Source: Carya illinoinensis (lineage: Eukaryota; Streptophyta; Magnoliopsida; Fagales; Juglandaceae). From it: DNA of 64,000 nucleotides. The stretch is taken from contig NC_056762.1 of assembly GCF_018687715.1 (NCBI RefSeq), forward strand, positions 24,914,864-24,978,863. Direction: 5' to 3'. The notes under the pieces are model-generated. The model saw nothing but the letters and a program-made list of their open reading frames with translations, was not told the DNA's origin and did not search any database. The position numbers and the translations under genes were made by a program. This document shows positions 23,901 to 35,835 of this stretch, in pieces; position 1 is the stretch's first letter; each line of letters opens with the position of its first letter.

Positions 23901-26900
23901 TCACTTCTTTCCTTCCACAAGCAATCTCCAAGATGAATGAGCACAAGTTCATCATCCTTTGTTCTGTTTGCAGTTATTACTGCCAAATTTTCCTCCCAGT
24001 CATCAAGCATAAAATTGGCTCCACTCTGTAATTTCACCATAAAAAAATAAGGCTATGGTTCCAAGTCATAGATGCTAACAGAAGAATTTGGTATAATTTC
24101 AAAAGATGCCAACAAGTAGCAGCTAGATCAATTTTGCACTTTGGTTACAAATTACAAAACCTCTAATAGTTTTGAGGGTACAAAGTGTACTTTTTCCTAT
24201 CATCGTTTCATAAATGTTTTTCAATATTTTTTTTTTTTATAAGTAGTTTTGAATGAAATAACTATAATAATGTTAGTCTTTAATTTTACTCAGAAATCGG
24301 TTGAGTTTTCTTCATAAAATATTTCAAAAAGACTAGTTAGAAATGGCCCATTTGGGCCACCTCCTAGCTAGGTTAACCATTCGAGGCCCATAACTCATGT
24401 GGGTCCATAATAGTTCATTACACAGCCAACTTGGCCAAATGGCCCAAAACGTATCTAAAATTTATCACTTTGTAAAATTTGGATCAAACAACCTATTGAA
24501 CATGTCTTCAACATAAAATGCTTGTCCTTAATAGGAAACCTCTGCCTGGATACAGCGTAACCTTTCTTTTCTCAAATACCAAAGTGTATAATTGCGTAAT
24601 GTGAAAAAGGAAAATGATAATGTAGCAACAAACACGACAATGAAAAATTCTTAAATCAATACATCACCTGGGCAGGCTGTTGATGCATACTAACAGCACC
24701 CCGAAGACCTGGATCAGTTGTGCCCGAGGAAAAAACTTCTGCAGGTTGCCCTGCAATTAGGAGGCATAAAGTACGAAGAGGTGATCCGGCAACCAGCTGG
24801 CGAAGCGCCATTTGCTTCACAGTATCAACATAGTACTGCATTGGTCCAAGCCGGCACCCCCACCACAATGAAGAGAAAGAGGAAGAAGGTGAGAAGATGT
24901 AAGCTCAAAACTCTCTACCAAACAAATGCAAACATCTGGATTGACTGAAACGGACAACAAACCTGATCACCAAGCTGTGAAGCAAGCACAAGTGCAGGTC
25001 CCCACAGCTGACCTTCTTGTGCACATTCAAGAGCCTCTTTCTTTCTACCAGAAACCAGGAAACTTTGTACCTCAGAAGCGGTTGCCTGTAAAGCAAGTCA
25101 AAATTTTACAGGATTGTAAAAAATCCGGTAAAGTGGGGAAGAAAGGCAAAGCAATTTATCACATACCATTATTTGTCCTTCAGAAGGCAATTTCTGCAAA
25201 CTGTGGCTAAGAGCACCATACTCACTGAATTGAGTACCATTCCACTTGGCAGATGCAAAAAGTTTAGCAACTGCTGATTCTGGAGAATCATTTTCCTATT
25301 CCAAATACAGAGCAAAGACATTACCAAATGCCCTATTTATAATATCCAAGGCCAGGCTGTTCTTAAAGAATACAATTGGCTGGAAGAAAATAACAGCGAA
25401 GATATGACTGAAAAGATATACAGAAAAGATACGACTGAGGGAAGCAGGCCAACTGAAAAGTTTTTATAATATCGCAATAAATGCAACCTAAAATAATTTT
25501 TCACTGTATACATGGGCTATGCCCATTTGTTTTCTTTTCAATAAAATTTTATTTTACCTATGAAAAAAAAATAATTCATGGAAACATGAGAAACAAAAGT
25601 ATTAAAATAATCAAGAATTATCTCTGCTTCTAAAAGCATCACATGAGAAAGGAACATCATTGGAAAATCCCAGTATTTTTATTTTCATACTTGGAAGTAC
25701 CCTGGTTTTAAGTGTACTGACAGATGGATTTCCTAGATGGCGTCTAAGAACCCCCTAGAAGAATGATGTAACCATTTATTTTGAAGACAAACCTATTTAC
25801 TAACAGTATCACCTAAACTCAAAGGAGCCTTAATCCCAACTAATTAGGATTTCCAAATGGATAATTTTACCTCATTCGGGCCCTATATACCTAATAAGTT
25901 CTCTTTTAATCACGTCATATATCATTGAGAATTTTTTTGACGTCCTTGTAGCATCAATAAATGCTATAAATAGAATAACAATGCAAGTCTTCTTAGCTGT
26001 TCTCATTTCATGCCTCAGCTTTTAGACCTACATCATTCTATTAAATGAAAGAAAATGGGAAGGACATGGGGCTATGGCGAGCATTTATGTCACATAGATT
26101 ATTACTCTGTAATTTTATGAAGAATACCCTACCATATATATGTCATTAACCATAAAAATGAGGCACTTGAGTACTCTAGTATCAAGAAAACATGGAAGTA
26201 TTAAAACTAATATTAAACAGCCTTGGCAATAATTTACGAGCAAATAGAAAGCAAATTTAAATTTTAACTCCTAAAGGGTTACCACAATTATGAATTTGCC
26301 AAGGCCACACCCACAATTTTTCATGCACAACAGGTAGAAATTGAAGGGCTGAGTCATTGATCAACCTTTCAAGAGCACAGCCAGCAAGTAAGCAAAAGCA
26401 CAGTGAGAATTCATCACAATTATTGTTCTTCTACTACATTCGGGTATATAATAGATGTTACAAATTTCTCATCAAATAAATAATAATAATCATATAATAA
26501 TAAATAAAGGAAAAGGTTTGACTTACCCTCAACACAGTGTCGGCACCAAACGGAGATCGAAGTTTTCCATAATGTTGGCAAGCAATTTTAAGCAAAGAAA
26601 GAAGCAACCTCAATAGTTCACCCTTTTTATAATCTACGTCAGGTGATTCACAGCTTGTTATCCTCTCGTCAATCCACTTGTTCAACTCTTTACTTCCAAC
26701 ACTAGCACCAACCAATGGACCTGGAAAGGACTGTTGGCACAAAGCACGAAAATAACCAGAGGCACCCAATCCACAGCTTGACATATCAGTGTTTTCCATA
26801 ACAACTTCCATCAAGTTCATTATAGAAATTGAGCCTCCTCCAGGATCCTTCACGTAAAACAAAATTAGGTAATTAGCTCTTTCATATATCAATATTAGCA

Positions 26901-28989
26901 TGTTCCTTTTGGTCAACTCCCCGAAAGAACTGAGAGGAAATAAAAAATATATTGATTCTAAAGAAGCAAAAAGATTCACTCAACAAATTATACAGCAATT
27001 TGATGTTTCAACAATTTTTTTTTTTCCACAGAAGATGCCTTATGGGACACCATGTCTCAGATAACACAGAAAGGACAAATTTTAGAAAGATATTCTTATT
27101 TCCTTGTCTAAGTTTTTGCCAACCCAGAAAAGCATGAAAAAAAAACAAAAAAAAAAATCGAAAGAAAAAGGAGAAGATTCCAAGGCCCCAACCTGGCTTC
27201 CATACGATGAGCTACTGAGAGAACTTTTATCTTTCATTACAATGAGTTTTCCGCCAAACCCAAAAGTTACCAGGGCATGTGGAGGACGCCCAGCAGATGA
27301 TCTTCCAGCATTGGGAGCATAAGTCCGATGGCCACTCTCAAACGATTGAGGTGAAAGATTTGGGGGTTTGTGACTGCCAAAGTAATTGTTCGAGAATTGT
27401 GTTTGTTCATCTAGTTTTGTATTTGCCTGCTTAAACTGCTGGCTAAAGTTCCCATCAGGGATAAAGTTATTGAATTCAACAGTACTATTAGCCTTACCAT
27501 GAGCCTGACTTGCTTCATTGTATATTGAAACTGTTCCGAAGGAATTCAAGGACTTCTGTTGGTTAATGTTTAAAGAAGACTTGGAACCATAAGAATTGTC
27601 CAAGTGCTGGTTTCCACTCAAAGTCACAAAAGCCTCGCTCTTTGGAACAGCTTCAGCTGACCATGCATTCAAATGTTGCTGATAATCATTGCTATAGGTC
27701 GCAAAAGCCTCACTTTTTGGAACAGTTTCAGCTGGCCACGCATTCAAATTTTGCTGATAATCATTGCTATAAGCCCCAGTCCAGCTTCCATCTGGGCCTT
27801 GGCTACCAAAACCTTGTCCATAATTATCAGCTTGCAAGTACCCGCCATATAAGCTATTACCATTCTGATGAAAATTACCAGTGGAAACAAACCCATTTTG
27901 ATGCTCCTGATCATGGGCCTGTGCTGTCGATTGAATGGAGGCATTGTAGGTATCCAATGCCCGCCATTCTTGCGCAATTGTGTCGTAATACCAACCTGGG
28001 TACAGAGGATCAAAAACCATATGCTCTGGGTACCCGTTATTACCTTGGGAAACCTGACTCCAGTTAGATACACTCTCGGCCGTGCTAGTTTCGGTCACAG
28101 TTTCTACAGCTGGCTGAGCAGCCTGCTGCAAGTAAGAAACGTCCGTTTTCTGATCAGAAACAACACCCCAATCACTTCCTGTATGATGAACATCGGTTGC
28201 CATAGTATCATAACCATCCACTTGATGCCATTGCCCGGTATTGGGGTCGTACTTCCATCCCGGATACATATTTTCCCAGGACTGACTACTATTTAAATCC
28301 TGCACATTTGTACTTTGTTCCATTGATGCACCATAAACTTGACTCTCCTGATAATTCACATAATTAACAGAATTATTCATTCCATCAGCTCCACATTCCT
28401 CATGGGCCGATACAGTTTTCGCCTGGCCATTCAAGTTATCACCGACATCCCCCGGGAAAGCACCAGAATCCCCACCCAAATCATTGAAAAAATCTGAGTA
28501 CGAGCCGAACCCTTTACTGCTGTTCTGCTCTGAGTCCGCGTGAAAAGAATTCCAGCCCACCTCCTTAACCCCAGACACTCCGGATCCACTGCTCTTGCTC
28601 ATGGTCGAGTCCGATGTGAATTCGGATCCTATCCCATCATTACTAGACTCGACCATACTATCACACCCAACCGAATTCGATGAAACCAATGAATTCATCT
28701 CTTCAGCGTGAGCACCCAACGACTCTGCAGCGCCATCCACGCGATCCTTTTCGGTTTTCGCTTTGAATTCCAACATGCTATCATCGCCGCCGCCGCCCAA
28801 ATCCCCAGATGCATTTCCAACCTCTCCGATGTTCAGATTCGCGAACGCTTTCGCGTCGTCGGAATCATTACCATCAGTGAACTGAGGATTTGATCCGGTT
28901 GTGGTAGGCCCAAACTCATCGTGTACCAGTTTATCGAAGAAATCCTCGTCCGTCTGATCCTCCACCTGGAATGGAGGATTCGAAGCCAT
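20949..28989 (-). CDS. SEC16: SEC16-type protein transport scaffold (COPII, ER exit sites)
   Basis: Peripheral membrane scaffold that organises COPII coat assembly at ER exit sites. Thirteen exons in coding order: 28989-27193, 26847-26527, 25295-25167, 25085-24963, 24835-24668, 24025-23900, 23805-23671, 23247-23120, 23039-22931, 22852-22535, 22434-22291, 22154-21859, 21468-20949. All have GT-AG junctions, stay in frame and give 1437 residues, slightly longer than the roughly 1350-residue Arabidopsis proteins. The start MASNPPFQVEDQTDEDFFDK and end DDLHEVEL match the plant family. The acidic N-terminal exon carries two YPGW-x-YD motifs (YPGWKYDPNTGQWHQ, YPGWYYDTIAQEWR) and GRPPHALVTFGFGGKLI. 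Exons 2-9 form the helical central (ACE1-like) domain that in the family assembles with SEC13. The C-terminal part is disordered and Pro/Ser rich (GLPPPAPSVSQ). Exon 1 holds a 75-bp in-frame duplication. No damage is seen. Confidence 0.96.
24225..24300 (-). mobile_element. Possible retroelement tail in SEC16 intron
   Basis: A T-run (about 24231-24238) followed by ATAAGTAGTTTTGAATGAAA. On the minus strand this reads as a short 3' tail with poly(A), like the LINE ends nearby. Only the tail is visible. Confidence 0.4.
25500..25570 (+). mobile_element. LINE 3'-end remnant in SEC16 intron 2
   Basis: The hairpin ATGGGC-TAT-GCCCAT (25512-25526) is followed by AATAAAATTTTATTTTACCT and an A-run at 25562-25570. 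This is the same tail layout as the LINE copies at 1-885 and 6660-7797. No ORF2 sequence could be recognised upstream. The rest of this 1.2-kb intron shows nothing else. Confidence 0.65.
27622..27771 (-). repeat. 75-bp in-frame tandem duplication in SEC16 exon 1
   Basis: Two adjacent 25-codon units both read YSNDYQQxLNAWxAExVPKS then EAF. The matching AGCCTC start points lie 75 bp apart (27631 and 27706). The frame is kept. Confidence 0.9.
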
Positions 28990-29368
28990 TTATCAAACCC
29001 TAACCCTTCCCGATCCCACCAAAATTCGCTAAATTCCCCACCGAGTACAACCCCACCCCCAAATTTTCCACGAAGTAATAACTCGTCCGAAAGCGGAACC
29101 TCGAAATTCGAGCTGAAAGATTAACAAAACCTCGAGATCCAAAGCCGAAACGCAGAATCTCACCTCAAAATCAGAGATTCCCCCGAACCTAACCCTAAAT
29201 CAAAGATACATGGCCCTTGAACGAACAAGATCAACGGTTGATAAAGTTGAAATCCTAGAGCAATAAATCAAGAAAAAACCACCAAAATTATGCGAGATTC
29301 GGCCTGAATTCAACGCATTGAGTTGAAGCCAAAGTAAATAATTAAACAAAATGCCAAAAATAGCTTAC

Positions 29369-29450
29369 AGATCCAGAGGAGGAAATGTCGAAGAGAAACA
29401 CAGAGTATTTGAGCAGAGGAGAGCCTCCGATCTCGCACCCACCAAGAGCT
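29369..29450 (-). promoter_or_regulatory. Probable SEC16 5'UTR exon and leader-intron donor
   Basis: On the minus strand ...GGATCT is followed by GTAAGC at 29368-29363, a good splice donor. The GC-richer 29369-29450 would then be a leader exon and 28990-29368 would contain a leader intron and the start-proximal leader. The acceptor cannot be fixed: several AG sites lie in a purine-rich context. Plant SEC16 genes having a leader intron is plausible, but here it is inferred. Confidence 0.5.
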
Positions 29451-29747
29451 TCGTTTATTATTTATTATTATTTTCGAATTTCTTTTATTTTAGTTTAGAT
29501 TATTATATATTATTATCTCTTTATTTACCGCCGGATATGTTTGAGGAGCGATAATAGCTGGGTTTGTGCATGCAAATTGCTTTGTTGCACCTTCCTAATA
29601 TTTTTTTTTTCCCAAATATAAAATAAAAATTAAATAAATTTAAATATATATATAATATATAGATATATATCTCACATGGAAAGGTTACCGTGGCCACATT
29701 ATACTCTATTTCCTTTTTTATTTTAACAAAAATTTTATATGTAATAA

Positions 29748-29895
29748 TTTTTAAGTATTTTTTTATGTACTCTAATAATATGATTAACAACATCATTTTT
29801 TATTATAAAATAATTGATTTAATCAATTACATCAGTAAAATATGTAAAAAGTACATAAAAATGACTGTATGTAGTAAAATTTTTTTATTAGCCGA
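29748..29895. mobile_element. Palindromic MITE, family C (decayed)
   Basis: Reads TTATGTACTCTAATAATATG ... CAATTACATCAGTAAAATAT then AAAGTACATAAAAATGACTG, the two arms of the element seen best at 51694-51828. Confidence 0.65.
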
Positions 29896-29924
29896 TCACA
29901 TTATATTCTAGAGAAAAGATATTT

Positions 29925-30085
29925 GTAATTGTGAATTGTGTAACCGTCGCGAATTATTTTGAAAAAATTAAATAAAATATAAGATCTACATGAAAAAATT
30001 AACTTTTTAATAATAAACCCTACTCTTTTTTAAAACAATTACGTGACGTTTATACATTTCACGATTGTATATAAAATTACTCTAT
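29925..30085. mobile_element. MITE, family D
   Basis: Inverted arms: AATTGTGAATTGTGTAACCG at the left and ATACATTTCACGATTGTATA-like sequence at the right. The core is TTAACTTTTTAATAATAAAC. Related copies are at 47578-47762 and 47998-48170. Confidence 0.65.
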
Positions 30086-30167
30086 ATTCTATTCCTAATA
30101 GGACACAAATTCCTATTTTATTCCAATAATCTAAAAGAAATATTCTAGACATAACAGGATTACATAA

Positions 30168-30305
30168 AATTAATTTCACAAACTGATATAACTTGATATA
30201 ATTCGTCAGATTATAAAATTATTTTTATTATAAAATAAATATGACGAATCACATGATAATGTAACTATATCAATTTATGAGATTACTTTTATATAATTCT
30301 TTAAT
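30168..30305. mobile_element. MITE, family B
   Basis: The arms carry CACAAACTGATATAACTTGA and CTATATCAATTTATGAGATT. The core is GTCAGATTATAAAATTATTT. A second clear copy is at 45375-45520. Confidence 0.65.
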
Positions 30306-31190
30306 GATTATAGCCGTCCTCATAATATAAACCCTTGCAAAAAAAAAAATGGAAGTCGGGTAAAAACATTAGTTTCGACAATATCTCACAAAATATCAAA
30401 AGAGTGCTACTCCGCCCAATGTTTATCGTTGGACGTATCATTAGTGCAAAATAAAAATTTTAAACTTTTTTTAAACATCTTTAAATAATTATTTAAAAGA
30501 AATACATAAATTCACTAATAATTAATTTTTTAATAATTAAATAAAAAAAATAAAAAATAAATAAAATAAATGAATTGTCAAAATTTGGGAGCAAAACTCT
30601 GGACCAAGTTAGCAGTTTCCTAACAAAAATTACAATGACTCATTTTCTCTTAAAAAGACGAAATGGCTCTTAAAAATCTTCGGAAAAATAAAACAAACAA
30701 ATAAACAAACTACAGATTTAAGCTTTTATATAAAAAAAAAAAAATCATTTTCAAAATAATAAAAATTAACTTAAATTAAAATAACGCTAAGAAAATAAAG
30801 ATTATTTCTAAAAAATAAAAATTAAATACTTTTAGAAATAAGAATTTTAAAAAGGAAATTAACTTTTCCATGCTTTCAAAAAAGATAATTTTAACTTTAA
30901 GAAAATAAAGATTATTTTAAAAAAAATAATTAAAAAATGAATGAAAAATACATTTTCATTTTGTTAATATACAGATTTATTATACAATAAAAATAATTTT
31001 AAAATCTAATTTAATACTTCAAATCTCATATAAATATATAATAATTTGACAAGTCAAGTATAAATTTTTATTTAGATATTATTATGATGTGGATAAAAAA
31101 TTTCTTCAATCAGTAATAGTAAATATAGTCATAGAGTGCGTAAGTTCCATGTAATCATTTTTAAAAAATTAGGATTCACTATTAAAAAAA
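30306..31190. other. AT-rich intergenic DNA
   Basis: Very A-rich on the plus strand with many short A-runs. No coding frame or bounded element is seen. Confidence 0.5.
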
Positions 31191-31196
31191 TTATTT

Positions 31197-31352
31197 TTTG
31201 AGTTATGTCACATAAAGTTACTTTTACGTACTCTTTACATACTTTATTGATATAATTGGTTAAAATATTTAGTTTATATTAAAAAAATGATACAGCCAAT
31301 CATATTAATATATTATGCAATGAGTACACAAAAATAACTACAATAGAGTTTT
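31197..31352. mobile_element. Palindromic MITE, family C
   Basis: Contains AGTTACTTTTACGTACTCTT, ATTGATATAATTGGTTAAAA, then GCCAATCATATTAATATATT and GAGTACACAAAAATAACTAC, the inverted arms of the family. Confidence 0.7.
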
Positions 31353-32169
31353 TGTTTTCATATAAGTCTCATATTTACTCACATCTTTTAAAAAAAAAAA
31401 TTGCACTGCACTTGTGCACTCATGACTGTTAAATCATTTTTCTAAAAGAAATGAAATCTACTATTAAAAAAATATTTTTTATATAAATTCTAGATTTATC
31501 TATTTTTTTAAATATATATATATATATACACACAAAGAGAAACGCTTTGTAACAGCCCTATTGCTATTGGGCGAAAAACAACCCACCAACGGGCCGGCTA
31601 CACGTAAGATAAAGAGGTATGTAGCACAATAGAACAAGAAGCAACTTATTAAATTAAATTAAATTCAAGGATGTGGTCAAATTAAAATTAAATTAAAACT
31701 AATATTTATAGTTTTTATTATAAAATATTAATTTTCTTAATATAGAATTTAAAATGAAAGTACCAGGAAAACTATTTAAAATTGATGATTTATATAAAAA
31801 ATAGTGGAGATGATTTATCCTCTAAATTTTATTGAGTCTCAATTGTAGTATTCTATCCTTAATGTGATACCAAAATAGATAGATTTTACATTAAATTTTA
31901 TAAACTAGTTTAAATATTAGAATGAAAGATGGCATTCTAAAAGATCACTTGATAGTTTATACAAAGAAAAAAAATTATAAATATTTCATATTTACAAAAA
32001 TAATAATAGATGAATATTATTCTATGAAATATTTTAGTCAAAAATCTAAAATAGACAGTAAGTTGTGTTTTTAAAGTTTTATTTTTACGTTATTTGGCAA
32101 ATTATCAAGATTTAATTGTATATATGCTCTATGATTTTGTAATATTTTTTCAATTTACGAGTGATGCTA
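31353..32169. other. AT-rich intergenic DNA
   Basis: Contains a TA run at about 31513-31527 and a small GC-rich island with CAGCCCTATTGCTATTGGGC at about 31553-31572. No gene is seen. Confidence 0.45.
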
Positions 32170-32177
32170 CTGAGTGG

Positions 32178-32830
32178 TAGTGGTGTAACGAATCCAGTCC
32201 GGTCTAGTTTTTTATAAAATTTAGGACTGAACCGGTATGTATCGGTTTTTCATTTTTCAAAATCCATTATGTACCGATTACCCTCCTAAATCGGTACCTT
32301 CAGTTTTACTAGTTTTCCAGTCCAGTTTGGTCCGATTTTTCGATTTTAATATACTATATATTATATTATATAATATAGTATATTATAGTGATAATATATT
32401 GTAGTATATTATAATAGATATTATAATTGTATTATATACTATAGTGATATATTATAGTATATTATAATATAGAGTGATATAGTATTAGTATAACTATTAA
32501 TACAATAAACTTTAGTGGTATAAGATTTTAAATTTAATATTATATTAATTAGTAATTTATCATATAATACAAAATTATTTTATATATACTTATATATTAT
32601 ATATAAAAATTATATATAATATAAAAAATTAAAATATATATATTAATCGGTCTGGTCTGATTCGATCCGGTTTTATAAAAAAAAAAAAATAGAGCTAAAT
32701 CAATTTTGATCGGTTTTAAGGAAAATAAAATCGATACCAGACCAAACCAAACTCGGTACCGGACCAAATCCACCAGTTCAATCCAGTCCGGTCTGGTTTA
32801 CAGGTTCATCGATTTTTTTTTTCACCCCTA
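32178..32830 (+). mobile_element. hAT-like non-autonomous element (MITE), 653 bp
   Basis: Ends TAGTGGTG and (inverted) TAGGGGTG, close to plant hAT termini. It is flanked by CTGAGTGG (32170-32177) and CTGAGTGA (32831-32838), an 8-bp target-site duplication with one mismatch. Near both ends lie direct copies of ATCCAGTCCGGTCT (about 32191 and 32777). The middle is a TATA-rich stretch. It carries no transposase. Confidence 0.75.
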
Positions 32831-32838
32831 CTGAGTGA

Positions 32839-33755
32839 AGGGGATTTTGGATAAGAAATGAGATCTAGTATAGGCAAGTACATAGTTAGTCACATAACAT
32901 GTTGACGTGGCAGAATGAGGTTGGACGGTTGGTTATGGCTGGGGTTTCCGGGTTTTCTCATATACAAAACTTGTATAGCTTAAAACGATTTCTTTTAGGT
33001 TCAAATTCCGCCTCCACGATACTTTGGTTCTTGATTAGCCCATTATGAAAACCACCTTTGCCTTTGATGAACCCACACCTATGCCGGTTGTAATTTCCTC
33101 GTTTATTGGAAATTTCAATTCACTTATAAATTCCACTTTCATAACAAACATACAATAGAATTAGCGACATACAATGACAAAAGTAAAATAATTAATCTAA
33201 CTCTCTTACAATTCTATATTAAATAAAAGGTTGTTTTGTATAATTGGATTTCATTTTCAATGAAGCGGCATGTTTGTATCGTTCACCCAAGTATGGATTC
33301 GGTTACTCGGCGGCTATAACCGGCCCCATATGTGTAATGCAGCCCGAGTACTCGCTCGGGTTAACCCCGGTCATAACCCGGTCGGATACTCAAAGGAATC
33401 CAACGTTTTTTAAAACCCAAAAGTTTTGGGCACCCGACTTGTACCCAAGTGGACCAAATTTTACACAAAAAATAAAAAACAAAAAGTATATATATATATC
33501 AATTTTTTTTAAATACACCTATTTGGATTGGGCATAATTTATTATAAATAAATCCAAGTTACGGAGTTTAAATCATGTATCCACCTCATATACCCATTTC
33601 CACCTTGAGATATGGACGAGTGGATAATCTAATTAATTATCAGCTCGGATAAAATTTGAATAACCGCCTTCAAAACTGTATTATTGGAACAAATAAATTG
33701 TACTAGGTGTGGTCACATCCTTCATTGTTTTGTAATATACATTACATTAACCACT
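32839..33755. other. Intergenic DNA with a GC-richer patch
   Basis: Positions 33260-33420 are rich in CCCGAGTACTCGCTCGGG-like motifs, probably a decayed non-autonomous element. A 97-codon frame at 33244-33537 shows no known motif. Nothing else can be named. Confidence 0.4.
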
Positions 33756-34087
33756 GGGTCTGATTTAGATAATGAGTTGAGATGGTTTGTGAATAATAAT
33801 GAAAAATTTGAGTTGAGATGAAATAAATTAGAAATAGTTTGAGTTAAAATATTTTACAGGATTTCGGAAAAGAATAGAGAAAAAGTTGAATAAAAATATT
33901 ATAAAGTTAAAACATTGTTATAATTTTTTTTTTAATATTATTTTTGTTTTGGATTTTGAAAGTTTGAATTGTTTTTTATGTTTTTTCTAGAAATTTGAAA
34001 AAGTTGTAATAATTGATTGAAAAAGTCAAAATTTTGAAATTAAAAAGTGTTTGTATTTGTGATATTTAGATATTAAGATGAGATGAA

Positions 34088-34093
34088 AGCATC
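34088..34093 (+). repeat. Target-site duplication of the Copia element, left
   Basis: AGCATC, repeated at 42511-42516 just beyond the other LTR. Confidence 0.7.
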
Positions 34094-34302
34094 TGTTAAA
34101 AACTGAGAGGGAGAGTGATTTTCATTCAAAACTGTATATTCATTTGTATATCATTTTACAAATATATAGATGTACAAGAGACTAAGTATGTAAACAAGTA
34201 TAAAAGATAAGAAAACTAATTATACAAATTAGATAGATTCCTAGAATTAAGGTGACTAATTTTCTAGATATGGAAAATTTGGAAAATATGACAATTGTCA
34301 AT
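34094..34302 (-). repeat. Copia 3' LTR
   Basis: The plus strand starts TGTTAAAAACTGAGAGGGAG and ends CAATTGTCAAT. The neighbouring polypurine tract fixes the orientation. Confidence 0.85.
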
Positions 34303-34439
34303 ACTCCCCCTTAAGTTGGTGTATGAAAATCCATAATAACCAACTTGTGTGCAAAATGATGAAAAAATTCTCATCCTAAAGCTTTGGTGAAGATATCGGC
34401 AATTTATACAGTGGAAGAAGTATCCAGTAATCTGTTTCT

Positions 34440-35050
34440 TTGTATGCCATGAGATTGGATTAGTCCCTAACTAAATGAAATATTCAGTAGTGGAACGACG
34501 AGTGGTGGGACGGCTAGCCTAATCAGAATTAGTGTATGCTATGACATGTATATTGCTAGAGGAAGAGAAGAAAATGCCTTAGCCTGGACTGTCTTTGATG
34601 TAACGAAGAACATAAGTAGCATGCATAGACAATGTTAGATCGGGTGATGGTCAAATAGATGAGTTGTCCAACTAAGCGTCTATAAGTGCAAGGATTAGGG
34701 AGGAGATCACCATCTTTAGTGTTGAGTTTCAAGTACTGTTCCATAGGAAAAGGGGCAGTTTGAGCTCTAAGTTGTCCACTGTCGGAAAGAATATCAAGTG
34801 TATATTTGCGCTAATTGAGAAAGGTACCTTTGTGAGAGCAAGCAATTTCATGTCCGAGAAAATATTTCAAAGAACCAAGATCTTTGGTTTTGAAATGGGT
34901 GAAGATGAGTCTTTTGAAAACCTCGATCCAAAAGATATCGTTATTAGTAACCAAGATATCATCAACATAAACAATAATAAAAGTAATGCTGGTGGAGGGG
35001 ACAAGAGTAAATAAAGAATGATTAGCCTGAGACTGATGGAAGTGTCTCAA
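34440..35050 (-). pseudogene. Copia reverse transcriptase and RNase H fragments
   Basis: The 34811-35050 frame reads TFIIVYVDDILVTNND with the YVDD catalytic box, then HFKTKDLGSLKYFLGHEIA. The 34556-34744 frame reads PNPCTYRRLVGQLIYLTITR. Below it DSDWAGCP-like and NPISWHTKK-like segments mark RNase H. Frameshifts and stops separate the pieces. Confidence 0.88.
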
Positions 35051-35297
35051 GAGTCCAAGTGGAGTTATCCTCTAAAGTGTAAATTTCAACAGACATTACT
35101 TCACGTCAAGGAGAATGGCGGATAGCATCAAATAACATGAGGGATCAACACAAGTGGTTAGAGCAGTTAAAAAAATGAGATGAGATCAAGAAAAAAGAGA
35201 ATTTGAAAGAAAAGCAGACAGATGGTGAGCAGTACCTAAGGCCTGGGTAGTAGGTGAAGATGTCGTGGGCTCCGTGTGGAGTGTAGGAAAAACATAG

Positions 35298-35754
35298 TCA
35301 TGAAGATAGGCAGCCGAGTGATGGTGTGGAGGGGACAAAAGATAGGAGGAGACAAAGGTGAGGAGAAAGGATGCTTGGGTGAGTCGGGAGAAGGAGTTGT
35401 TGGAGATGGAAGAGATGGTATAGGAGGTTTAGGGACAGGCAGTGAAAGGACAGGATGAGAAAGAGAGGAAGTAGGAATGTGTTAGAAAATGAAGTTGTGT
35501 CCATGGAAGGTGACATCATGAGAATAAAAGATGGAATGAGTGTCGAGATTGTAGAGTTTGTATGTTTTATGAGTACTAGAGTAGCCAAGAAAAACACATT
35601 TAGTGGCGTGGAGAGAAAATTTGTTGCGGTGAGCACTAAGGGTTTGTACATAACGAAGACACCCGAATACTCAAAGATGATCATAGCTGGGTGTTTTATT
35701 GAAAGGATTTCAAAGGGGACTTATTCTGGAGAATGTGACTGGGGGTACGATTAA
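35298..35754 (-). pseudogene. Copia integrase C-terminus and linker to RT
   Basis: Minus-strand frames include [20 protein letters not shown] and a Ser/Pro/Leu-rich linker. This is the low-conservation segment between integrase and reverse transcriptase. Position in the element is the main evidence. Confidence 0.55.
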
Positions 35755-35835
35755 TGAGATATGCAGCGGTGAGGATAGAATCTCTCCAAAATTTTAAAGG
35801 TAGATATACTTGGAAACGGAGACTACGCGCAACAT

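Noticed and set aside
27104..28893. Several plus-strand frames of 60-142 codons
   Set aside because: They are antisense shadows of the large SEC16 exon 1.
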